Shown here: positions 22,491 to 34,300 of the stretch, in pieces
Layout of the letters: each line of letters opens with the position of its first letter
Numbering within the stretch: position 1 is the first letter of the stretch
Assembly (NCBI GenBank): GCA_907165275.2
Contig: OU015665.1
Span: 7,502,001-7,566,000, forward strand
Direction of reading: 5' to 3'
DNA length: 64,000 bases
DNA from: Zygaena filipendulae
Taxonomy: Eukaryota; Arthropoda; Insecta; Lepidoptera; Zygaenidae
The notes under the pieces: model-generated
The model's database searches: none
What the model was told of the DNA's origin: nothing
What the model saw: only the letters and a program-made list of their open reading frames with translations
Made by a program: the position numbers and the translations under genes

Positions 22491-24969
22491 GTTAGAAGAA
22501 AACAATAAGAATAGAGTCACGGGAATGATTGTGTGGTACGTTCCAGTGATTGATCATCAATTAAGTTGTTAAGCCATAACAAAATTACGCTGATTTTCAG
22601 CTAGGTCATCTTTAGGTATCTACCGCTGGATAGGGAAGTCTTGAAAAATCATTTATACATTTCAATTTTTTTTATATAATTAATTCAATAGTTTCTGTCC
22701 CTAAAACAAATACCAAATGACAGAAAATTGTGAAAAAATGTATGCAGGTGGTAGAATTTAACCTTCTTAAAAAAAATTGTATACATAAGATATGTATGCA
22801 CCCAGTATTTTTTTAATTTTAATATGGAATGTTTTCGAACAAAAAATATTAGGTAAGTACATATTAACTTTTAGTTTTAAAGTTGAACGTTTTCCCTGTT
22901 ACGGAATCCTTCAATGTGCGAAGTCCGACATGCACTGGTATCAATAAAAAAAAACAATAATATTAGACCTATTTTCGTTTTGTTTTTTTCATTCTTTTCA
23001 TCAATATTTTTTTATTACTTTCCGTTGGATTCAATTCGTGCCTCCGATAGGTACCTAAACAAGTTTTTGTAATCCTACCCTACCTGGGTATACATGCGTA
23101 TACCTATATTACGTGTGTTATGCAAAAGGCACTCTTCGGGCATTTATTAAAAGTTACAGGGGTTGTAGGGAAGCCGCATGAGCCCTAATTAAGCCTCTTT
23201 TTACAAAAACACACGGCTTGCCAAAGGGACGCGACTTTTTACCCTTCAGACTCCTTAATGAGCTGCTGCCGCCGCCTAGTGTGGACACACCCTTTGTTTT
23301 AATATCATGCGGTGAAAATATTTAAAAGGATATAACCACAAGAGTTTTCCATTGTTACATTTTCTTTTTTTTGTACGGCAGCCAATCGATTTGTATTCTT
23401 ATAGCTTTGTGATAAGACATTTTTTAACTTTTAAGAATTGTTTGATGACGAGTTACTTGAATCTTGAATATAATACATACCTATATTTAATAAACTACCT
23501 AAAAAGACGAATCGAATGACAAGACGTTTATTGGAAAATCCTCTCTACTCGACCCCTCTCATAAACGTAGGTGTTTTGGTTTATTATAGCAAGTACCCAA
23601 CGTTTATAATGACCTCTTATGTACATACAGTCTACACTCTAGAACCTATACTACGGGAGCAATACAATTTTGAGTATAGAGTAAACCTGAGTAAAACTAT
23701 CCAATAGCATGCAAAAGCATCAGAAAAGTACCTAAGTATCTCACTAGTAATAGCATCCATAGATTTGACCCCACGGTTTATATGGCTAAAGATTCCTTTG
23801 ACGATTCACAAAGCCGGCGGCGCGGCGGCCACTCCGGTATTCTCCAGATTGGCACGAGCTTATCTTATAATTAGCCCGTCATACCATTAATTTGGGATTA
23901 AGCTACTGTAGTAAAAAAAAATAACCCTCCTTTGCTTGAAAACTTTTTCGTCCTTTCCCTTCCACTTTTAATGAGCTTTTGTTTTTTTTTAAGTGAGGAT
24001 TTGTAATTTTCAAATTGGAACCGAATTGTTTTTTTTTGTTGTTTCCTTATTATTTCTATAATAACACAAATAACCGTAGGTATTTTAAATATTATCAACT
24101 AAATTAAATAGTAGGAACATAAAGGTATTCCTTAGAGTTTAGACAAATCAATTAAAATTAAAAATTAAAATTTTTCTAGAAATCACCCTAAGAAAATGAA
24201 ACTAGAAAAAAATCATTTTGTAAATACCTACGATTGTAAAGATTTAAATCGACTAAAATACGGTTTGCTCTCAATTGACTTATCTACAATTTTAGATATT
24301 TTTAGGTATGGGAGTGGGGTGGGGTGAGGTATCAAACGTCTTGCCTCCACTGTTGGGCTGAATGTGGCCAAATTGGGCGACCGGATGCCGCCCGCGACTT
24401 GACCGGAAGTATGCGCCATCCGCCCAGCACAGACCCGCCTTGAGATCTGTTTCCAAGGTTTATAATTAATATAAAATGTAATACAATATTATTATTATGG
24501 AAAAATAAACATAATTATCGTAGATTTTATGATTTGTACCTAATATTGTATAATTGCTTGTTTACATTTACTAATCTGACGAAAAGTGATTGACTGAATG
24601 AAATACAATAACTTGAATTTGGACATCAAGAATAAGAACGAAACTTACGTATAGGTATAAAGCAAACCTTAACAGTATAAGTCAAAAAGTCTTTTATAAT
24701 GACATGGGCAACTGATTTACACAAATTCATGCAACTTTTACTTTATAAGCGTCAAACTGTTGACAAAAAATACTTCGAAGTCTAAGATCGTCCATAAATT
24801 GCGCGATAATTGCTTAACGATCTAGAAACGCAACAGCGGGTCCAGCCAAGTTAAAAAAAAGAACTTGCAACGCAGCAGCCATTGGGTTAAACAGCTTAAA
24901 AAAAATTTCTGCAACCACGCTTATGGAAAAAGTTAAAATCGGAAGATAATAGAAAGAAAGAAAGAAAAC
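22491..24969. other. Non-coding stretch
   Basis: Mostly AT-rich. Small GC-richer patches at 23150-23290, 23800-23860 and 24310-24440 hold no exon that I can support. No transposon ends are recognised. Confidence 0.35.
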
Positions 24970-25240
24970 TACATGTTTTATTCCAGCACAACAAAAATAA
25001 CAAAAAAAAACAAACAAACATTGAACAAGTTGGTTTACCCATTGGTATCTTGCATGCTCTGCCGTAAGGGACACCAACTCGGCATTAGCTTAGTGCGGGT
25101 ACACCTAGAGCTGGTTTTCAGTTGGCAGCCCGTTGTCACGCCGGACGGAAGGGGGGCCTGTAACAACAGAAGGAGAAAAATTAAAACCAAAGCTATAACT
25201 CATAAATGGAAACTAATATCCTGTCGTGTGTGAAAATGGA
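24970..25240. repeat. Unnamed interspersed repeat, copy 1
   Basis: TCTTGCATGCTCTGCCG, TAGCTTAGTGCGGGTACACC and 'CTGGTTTTCAGT' recur in order at 44727-44950. Both copies begin with a TTCAGCACAAC word and are followed by 'TGTCACGC..GGACGG'. The family is unknown to me; the layout suggests an antisense retroelement 3' region. Confidence 0.55.
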
Positions 25241-25568
25241 AACGCTGGCAACACCCTCTTGAGGGTGGCAGTTAAGTCAGGTGAAGCTAAGCGAGTTTAC
25301 GGTCCCATCAAGCCCACCGTAGTTGAGGTAGGGCGAACACCAGTCAACTAGTCACCGACTGGTCACATCTAGCGCTGATTCAGCCGCATTTCTGGCCTCA
25401 TTGCAAATATTTACTTACTTCTGATTTGACAAGTTTGGGTGTTAAAAGATTCAAATAAGATTGTCCCAAAACAGTAGGTAATAATCAGCTGAGTTAGGAA
25501 CCAAGATTATAGTAAAAAAAGTTAACTTGTTATAAATTCTACGTTTTTTTTTTCAGAATAGCAACTAA
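25241..25568. other. Non-coding stretch, possibly continuation of the repeat
   Basis: 25241-25420 (GCTGGCAACACCCTCTTGAG onward) has ordinary GC and may belong to the same retroelement as the preceding repeat. I see no partner copy of it in the window. Confidence 0.3.
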
Positions 25569-25775
25569 ACTAGCTGTGCCCCGCAGTTTCACCCGCGGTA
25601 ATTTTGAAGTTTCCGCGGGAATTCCTGGATAAAAAGTACCCTATGTCCTTCTCTGTACCCCCGACAACGTGCATGCCAAATTTCATCCAAATCCGCTCAG
25701 CCGTTTTTGCGTGCTTGAGTAACAAACATCCAAACATCCAAATATCCACACTTTCACATTTATATTATTAGTAGG
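25569..25775 (-). repeat. Helitron-like (Lep1-type) repeat, near complete
   Basis: ACTAGCTGTGCCCCGCAG, 'GGATAAAAAGTACCCTATG', 'TTTCATCCAAATCCG' and a TATTATTAGTAGG end. It is closely similar to the copy at 26072-26261, so both are fairly young. Confidence 0.7.
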
Positions 25776-26071
25776 ATAAATAACTGATAAACAATCAAGC
25801 TCACACAAGAAGCTACTAATTTTCGTCTTAAGAATAATAATTTTGATCATAATATACAAGTTTATTTTTAGTGCATACAAAATCCTGTACACCCCAATCA
25901 TATTTTGAATAAAACTCACAGTTATGAGGTGATTTTTTGGGCCGTTATCACCATCAAAATAGCACAAAATTGTGTTATCGATTACCAGCAAACAGACTCT
26001 GGTAAGTCTGGTACACACTATACAGTATACACGTCAACCCGAATAGTGCAATGATATCCGCATATTTTATT

Positions 26072-26261
26072 ACTAGCTGTGCCCCGCGGTTTCACCCGCG
26101 GTAATTTCGGAGTTCCCGTGGGAATTCCGGGATAAAAAGTACCCTATGTCCTTCTCTGCACCCCTGACAACAAATTTCATCCAAATCCGTCCAGCCGTTT
26201 TTGCGTGATTGAGTAACAAACATCCAAACATCCACACTTTCACATTTATAATATTAGTAGG
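26072..26261 (-). repeat. Helitron-like (Lep1-type) repeat, near complete
   Basis: Same ends and core as 25569-25775, with a short internal deletion after 'CCCCTGACAAC'. It ends CATTTATAATATTAGTAGG. Confidence 0.7.
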
Positions 26262-29200
26262 ATTATCAAACTTAAAAGTATTGTGACGCATTTGGATCAA
26301 AATAATTGTGGGTTTTAACATTCTATGCCTACTTTTTGAAATTTAAGGTACCTACTGCGTAGGGCTAAACAAAATTGTTCTCATATAAACTTTGTTCCAG
26401 TCAATTTGAATGCAACCAAATAAACACACAAAGATCGTTTAAACAAAGCTGAGCCGGGGAGCGGAGTGAGTAAAGACCCGTCAAATCCTTACGTCCATTA
26501 CTTGGCGCACGATCCCGGCAGATGTATGCCCCGCGCCGCCGCGCCGCTCGCTGCCGATAAACCCATACATACACCTTTGTGTTGCTACCATATGCAATGC
26601 CGTTGACCTTACACTACACACTCTTGTCATTTGAATGGTGGCCGGTAGTCATTGAGTTTATGACGCTGTTGTCACTAATTCTCATTTTCATATTTAAACT
26701 AGTTGTTCTCCACTGTTTACTCTATGTATTCTTTGTCATTTTCTGTAGGTACTGACAACGCGTATGCTAAATTTCATGATTATCGGTAGAGTGGTTTAGG
26801 AGTGAAAATATAATTTAAAAAAACATTCACATTCGCTATAAAGTACCTTTTATATATATTTGCCTTGTATAGTAATATAAAACTGTAAGTACTAAGCTGT
26901 CCTGTCCTGTAACTGTCCTGACGAAAAAAAAATTGCGTCATAAATATCCACTACATTTCATTTCATTTTATTTCATCCACCTAACCTACATAAGTTTAGT
27001 AGGTACATAACTCGTACCAGAATTGAAAACAAAGGTGAAAGGTGCGTTCAAAAACCCCTTTTAAGCGCCAACGATCGACACAAAAGCGCCTCATCAAACG
27101 TCCATCTCCCGGCCTACAGGTCGACGTCTTCGTTTTGTTGCGAGCGCGGGAGCTAGTCGCAAAAAGACCAAGAGTGTGCGCTGACCCGATCATTAAATAG
27201 ATTGATGGCACCTGGGCGCAAGGCTGGAGCGATAAATAGTGGCGATTCGGGTAATCCGGCCGGCGGGCGGGTGCTGCCGATGGGCGGTATCCATTCTCTT
27301 TATTGCACCGTGCTTTATAGCAAGGGGGCTCAGCCGCCTTGATGCCGACGCTGACTGCGACGCCGAGCCCCAAGGCACACACTAACGAATGGCTGCTGTG
27401 CTGTGCGCACGATTCCATTGCGCTAGACAGAGAGTGGGATCTAGGCGTGAAGAATAATTACAGTCACACAAAATAATAAGTAGATCTAGATCTCTTTAAT
27501 CCACGGCATCTTCTCCTTTATGCTTACTTTATTTAAAAAGTTGCAAAAATGATTTTTCCAGCCTGATAAAAGCAACGTAATTTGCAACGTACTGGAAAAA
27601 ACTATTAAAAGATTTCCATTTTTTCTATCATTACAATAAAAAATCTGATCGTGTAAGAAAAATACAAAATTATTCCTAACGAATTAAAAAGTCAAAAACC
27701 AATCATAGATAGCTATGGTTATAAATAGACGGTCTTTTCACACGTCACCTTTAAAAGTCATATAATCAATTTAAAAAGCGAACACAATCCCAGAAATGCT
27801 TATCTATTTTATGGTTTTGGCGCGTTCCAAAAAAAGTTGGCGTCAGTGGGGAAAACAATGGCAAATTAGTTCGGACGGTTAAAAATGACATTCGACTGGT
27901 CGGTGTGGGTTATAAATGCTGCAGTTTGATTCCGACGTTGCGACGGCTATGGTGTTATTTAATGTTATAGATACGACATTATGACGTCACAATATACCAG
28001 TATACCTAGTTAAGCGATTTTAATTACTAGCAAATGTATTATGTAACGAACTCCATAGCTACTTACTTAGTAATTTATTTTCCGCTACCTTTTTCTCCTT
28101 AAAGATTTTATTTCTCTAGTTAGAGACTTATCACGGAAAATCCGCCGCGATTTTTTTAAGAAGGGGAAAGTCGCATATCTGTAGGTACCTGTACGTGATA
28201 TGCCTCTGTATATTATATACTCTTTATAAGAAGTGTGATCCCTGCTAAAGTATCTACTGTCAAACACCAAATAATCTGTTTAATAGAGAAATTAATTTCA
28301 GTTATTCATTAATTCGTCATTTCATAAATAAAAAATAAATTAATTCAACGGTGTTTATAAAAACATAGTTCACCAGCTTGACAAAAATATGATTATCTAT
28401 GAATTTATTCCATTAAAAATGTTTTGCTCAATTTTCTGGAAAAAGTACGAACTACACTCTCGTATATCACATCAATATAATTCTTAGATGTCAATATTGG
28501 TATAATTTCGAGTGCGTGTCCGGTCCGGCTTTATTAATGACTGTCACAAATGGCGTAGTTTTTTGTTGAGACGCATAGCAAAGATAACGAAATGCAGACA
28601 TCAAGATCTCGGCTCCATATGGATGTATGCTGTCAGCTCCCGTGTACGAGAATATTACTCAAGACAACATAACCTTTTTAAATATATTTAGGTAATTAAA
28701 AAACACAATATTTAGGTATGTCAGCAGGTACCTCAATATGTAAACTTTTTGCCTTCCAGTACAAGTGTTAGTGTGGTTTCTGTTTTCAATTTAATTAAAA
28801 AGGAATAGGTTTTTTTTTTCAGATATATCCGTTCCGTATTACCGTCGTCGCCATCATTAATAAAAAATCCTCACAACAAAGCCTGGTTTAAAAAAAGAAC
28901 TTGCTGTTTTTTCATCCAACAGGCCTCCGAAAACGCCGATCGCGGTCGCAACAGAACCAGTGCAAGTTTCAAAAGCCAGCACTAGAATACATATTTTATA
29001 AGTTCACTTCGATTGTTCCGGCGCGGTTTTTTAGTTTCTTTTTTTTTTGTATGCTCATAGGCGTAGGTATTGAAGGCCCGCGGGCGCGTCGATGCGTCCA
29101 CCGACACATGACTGGAATTTTTCCTCCTTTTTTATTTAAACCTCTATTGTTCGATATTGCAAATTTTCATAGACTAAACATGACACATGCATTACACGAA

Positions 29201-30593
29201 ATTCTCCAGATGCCTTGAATTTTTTAGGGATAGGTATAAAATATTATTTATATGCATGCTGTGTTATTTAGTAACCATTGTACGAGTAGGTATACATGTT
29301 TTGATATCTAAGTATAAGCAGCTTTAGTTGGTAAATTCGTTGAATATTTTCTTGGTTTTATTTGAACACATATTATACAATATCTAAGTATTACGAACTT
29401 TTCGCTTGACATATTAGTTAACAAAAAAGTGAATATTGAGAAAAAAGTCTACCTGCTACCATCATCAATCGTAAATGATCATATTCGATTACAACAAAAA
29501 TAATGAAGGAAAAAAGTTCACGGATAGGTAGGTGCATTGCAAGATTTCGCCGCGGGCATCGATAGGTTCACAAAGCGCGCTCTCCGCACACCGGAAGTTC
29601 TTCCTTCTCACGGCATCCAGCCGAACAATGGCCCCGCTATCATGTGTATCATGACAAATTCGACACGCACGATTGTCGCGACGACGGCCATATCACAGCG
29701 CGCTTTGTCCCTAATAACATTCAATAAAATATTTATTAACACATCTATATATCAATGCTCACATTCCGCGATCGATGTGGAACTATTGTTAACACGTTAC
29801 CTACCTAGCAACATCCGAAGGAAGTTTTTACGAGTGTTTACTTTTAGGTCGAGCGCACAAAGACTAAATCCGGTTATTGTGTTATTCGCGATATGCCAGA
29901 GCGAGATATTAAAAGCACGTGTGGCCAAACAAAGGTTGCGTTATGCGGGGGATTATTTGCCAATTTATGGCGCTTTTTGTAAATTCTGTTGAAAGCTCGC
30001 CCCGGAAATTTGGCTCCGTTTCAACAAATGATCTTTTAACTATAAAATACGGAAAATGTAGGTAATTTTTTTATTCGAAAAAAAAAAGTTATAATAACGA
30101 TAATTTTAACCTTATTTTTGGATTGAATCGTTAATCTAACGAAAAGGAAGATATTATGTCCATGAATTCTTTTTCCAAATATTTGTATTTCTTAATTCTT
30201 TGCTTCTGTGTTAAAAATATGTTAATCTTCATTTAACGATAAGTTGGTTGTGCGGTCACAAATCAGCGCGGGGGGGAGCCTTCTACAGAAGGATTTCTTC
30301 TATAAAATTTTGCTACTTTTCTCAACGCATCCGCATACGTAGTGTGTTGCTTCCTTAACGTTCGTTTGAGTATTATAAAATAACACTAAAAACGTACCTA
30401 CTTAAATTTATCAAACCAAAAATGAACGTGCGTACTCATGTACACTCAAGTAGTCATACCTCCTTATAATAAATAAAAAAGTAAAAACGTAAAACCATTT
30501 AATTATCCATGTCATCTTATTGTATTATATTTTTGTCAGTTTCAAAAAAAGCATTATCTAACACTTCGATTATATAAAGTCATTTTATTAAAG
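26262..30593. promoter_or_regulatory. Non-coding stretch with several candidate regulatory islands
   Basis: GC-richer islands stand out at 26420-26600, 27030-27430, 27830-27960 and 29530-30010. 27030-27430 carries ATTAAATAGATTGATGG and GATAAATAG words (homeodomain and GATA-type cores). 29530-30010 stays open on the + strand for 151 codons, but the protein has no recognisable domain and no splice context. I read these as enhancers or distal promoters, not exons. Confidence 0.3.
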
Positions 30594-30784
30594 ACTAGCT
30601 GTGCCCCGCGGTTTCACCCGCGGAAATTTCGGAGATCCCGCAGGAATCCGAATATTCAAAAGTCCTTTCTTAGCGGATGCCTTCGTCATTACAATAATCT
30701 GTATGCCGAATTTCAGCGAAATCCGTTCAGTAGTTTCGGCTATGCGTTGATAGATGAGTCAGTCAGGTTCGCCTTTTATATATT
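30594..30784 (-). repeat. Helitron-like (Lep1-type) repeat
   Basis: ACTAGCTGTGCCCCGCGG start, 'TTTCGGAGATCCCGCAGG' and a diverged 5' half ('GCGTTGATAGATGAGTCAGT'). It directly abuts the next element in the same orientation. Confidence 0.65.
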
Positions 30785-31388
30785 ACTAGCTGACCCCCGC
30801 GATTTCACCCGCGGTTATTTCGGAGTACCTACGGGAATTCCGGGATAAAAGTACCCTATGTCACTCAGGATCACTTTAGCTTCCTTAAAGTGCAAGAATT
30901 TTCAAAATCGGTACAGTAGATCTAGAGATTACAACCTCGTGAACTCCGGTTTTCCGCGGGAATTCCGGGATAAAAGTACCCTATGTCATCCAGGATCACA
31001 GTAGTTTTTTAAATGTAAAAGAATTTTTAAAATCGGTTCAGTAGATCCAGAGATTATCCTCTACAACATCACAAACTCCGGAGTTCCAGCGGGAATTCCG
31101 GGATAAAAAGTACTCTATGTCACTTAAGATTACTGCAGCTTCCTATAAGTGAAATCATTTTCAAGATCCGTTCCTGTTCCCCGTGGTTTTACCCGCGGGA
31201 AATTCAGAGTTCCCGCCGGAATTCCATAATAAAAAGTACCCTATGACACTCAAGGTCACTGTAGCTTTCTATAAGTGAAAGAATTTTCAAAATCGATTCA
31301 GTAGATCTAGAGATTACCCCCTACAACGTCACAAACTCACAAACCCACAAACTCACACACTTTTGCTCTTTATAATATTAGTATAGAT
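30785..31388 (-). repeat. Helitron-like repeat with four internal tandem units
   Basis: ACTAGCTGACCCCCGCG opens the element on the + strand and TTTATAATATTAGTATAGA closes it. In between, a unit of about 125-135 bp is present four times, seen from GTACCCTATG-type words at 30851, 30976, 31111 and 31237. Each unit continues with a TCACTCAGG-like word, CTTCCTATAAGTG and TTCAAAATCGGTTCAGTAG variants. The other copies in the window carry a single unit, so this one has expanded internally. Confidence 0.7.
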
Positions 31389-34300
31389 TTAATTATGCAC
31401 TTTTAAAATGAGTCAAATGAAATGATCCCAGTTCTTATTACTAGTGCAGTTTAAATTAGGAGTAGGTAAAACTAAAACACTTAAAGACAAATTTAAATGT
31501 GAAAAATTTCATCATAATAATTAGGTAACTTTTACAATAGGTAGGTACTCGTGTTATCGATCTAATTCCATACTTGTTTTACGATTTGGGATTGTAAAAT
31601 TAATATGCGATATTCACACATAATACTCTCCGATCCCGAAGATCTTCTCTAGCAACATTTTCTCACACTTGACTCCTTCATTGTTACGCGTTGACCGCAA
31701 AATCAGACTATTGTCATTTGTCACCCAAACCATCGCAGGCACCTCGCGTTATCTTTATGACGCACTGCATCACTCTCTATCCTGGCAATGTTTTGTAACG
31801 TCACAATCGGCACTTAGTAGGAAAGTGAGAAGGAGAAAAAAAAACATGTGACGATCGCACGTACCCCCCGCCGTAGAGCCTTTTGCGGTAGAAATGTCTC
31901 AATCCACCAGCGACCATTATAGGTGAAATATATCGAGCAACTGTCATTGTGTGGAGTTAGCAAAAGTGCCGTTCTAAGAGTTACGGATCCCCGCTGTGAT
32001 GGTAAATCATTAGGTCTTCATCAGAAATGAAGTGCAATTTTTTTTTCCTATTTCAGATTTATTGTTTTATTACAATGTAGGTACCTAACAGTAATTTTTT
32101 ACTCTACTACAACCAAAAAGTTACTACTTACTCAAATTGTTTTGGAATTTCTCAAAGGGTAAATATAAAGAACATAATGGGTAAAAGATATAAAAAATAA
32201 GCAATTTTTCTCACACCTTTGTCTCCAACAAAATAGTGTTTCGCAAAAGCTTAACGGTATTTTATACTGCTTAAAAAGCATTCGCGAAAAATATAATTTT
32301 TATTGTTTGCAAAAACAATCCTTTGTGCATAAAAAATTGTGATCTTTATTTTTGTGCACAACCCTCACAATTATAAAGGGGTACATAAACGGTAAAAAGA
32401 AAGTTGGAGGCAATAAAAATAAACCTTTTTGGCAGCAAATGCGCCGGCATCGAAGGGTTACTATGTAGCTTTAGTAGCCAATATTCTATGCGCAAACGCC
32501 GTACATTGCGGGCCTCATAAAACTAGGATCAGTGCGCCGCGGTGGTGACTATTGAACGGTTATTCTATCTCCCCACGATTGTCCACGGAGCAGACAAAAA
32601 AATCGCAACGTTGAAAGTGTACTCATAAAATAATTTGCACAAATACGCAAAAGGGTAAAAATATGCAGCGAGTTAAATTTTATTGTATTTATTTTATTTT
32701 TTGTAAAAGAGAAAGCCTCGAGATTGACAATACATGCAGTTTTTTAAAACTCTTCAGTCTTCAACACATCCATCTGACTGACTTACTCATTTGTAAAGGC
32801 ATTAAATTTGGGTTAATTACATTATGTACGTTAATTTTATCGTTCAAGGGGTAAACATTTGGTGGACGTTTAATCCGGAACATAATTAGGGGACGCTTAA
32901 ATACCGCACCGAAAAAGAAATAAACCGTTTTATAACTTTGACTTCCTTAACCCGAGGTAAAGCCGCCCGTAAAACTCATAGGAAGATCGGGCCGGCGATA
33001 TGAGGCGGAAATAAATCGCCATTTAAAATCAATTTGTGTAAAGGGTGTACCCGAAAGTAGTTTGCTGAAGGGTCAGTGCGGCCCAGCATTGTAATGTTCC
33101 AAATAGGTTTACTACTAAATTTAGGTACCTACATAGAATTTAAGTTATACTGATGACTTTCACATAAGACGGCTAAAGAAACTTCATTTGAAACCTACCT
33201 ACAAAATTTTCTCTTTCAAATTTCAACTTAGGTTTTTGTTTTTTTATAACATTTTGATCATTAAGCCTTTAAAAAATACGTATATCCAAAGCATTATATT
33301 ATTCAAGTTCAAAGTTACTAAAGAAGTTTTACTTCAAAAAAATTGTCTAAATAGACACTCATCCACAATAGATTTGCTACAAAAAGCCAGTCATGTACTG
33401 TCGTACAGATATAAAGAAGCAACAAAGTGCAAGTTACGGTTTTTCAGCTTCAGCACATTCCGGGATATTGGAAGGTGAACTTAAGGGATGCGGGGCTTAA
33501 GCGAGTGCCACCGGGTGGCGCGCCGCGTATTGGGGCTTAAGGGTGATTTACTAGTTACGTCGCCTCGCGGGCCGCGCAAGCCTTCCTTTTTTTTGTTTAC
33601 TTAACGGATCAGGGGTTACCCTTTATTGGGTAAAGTCGGGAAAACTGATATCCCACGCAACATAAACTTTGCACGCGACTTATTGGCGGATCAAGATCTG
33701 TATCGTGAGACCTCGTATGCAAGGAAGAAAATTTTGTATCAATAAAGAGAACGGTTACATGTTTAGACCGGTTTATCCGCAGGCCAATTACTATGTAACT
33801 TTGGTTGCTATAATATTTTAAGAGCATAATTTTGTGGTTAATTATCTAATCATGTTTAGGCAGCTTCAACTTTAGAAGTATGTTTATTATGGTTTGTAGT
33901 TGTCAAAACGTAGGTACATATTGTAGTCGCAAAACCACCATGTTTTTGATTGGAACCGAAAAATTATACAAACAAAAGTTATATAAAACCCCTCTGGTTA
34001 CGTAACAGATTGAATGGATTTAAAACATTTTGTAAGTAAAATACGTATACAATATCTATAGATGCTATCATAAAAGAGTTTATTGAAGTAGAATAGGTAG
34101 AGGCTGTGTTAATTTTTTTCTTATTTCTTCTAATTTTTTGTTTTGAGTTCAAGTTCAATTTGATAGTTTATAGATGTCAGCTAAGAAAAGATTAATGTAA
34201 AACTCCACTGGACTATGTATTTCCTCTGGAGATGCTAAATGAACTAATGAGCTTACGAGTATTCTGATGACGACGAAAGACATGCCTACTCCTAGTGTGA

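Noticed and set aside
26996..27418. 140-codon minus-strand frame
   Set aside because: Composition-driven in a GC-rich block; the residue pattern shows no family and no initiation context.
30594..31388. CRISPR-like array of repeated units
   Set aside because: The units are 125-135 bp with no spacers and lie between transposon ends in an animal genome.
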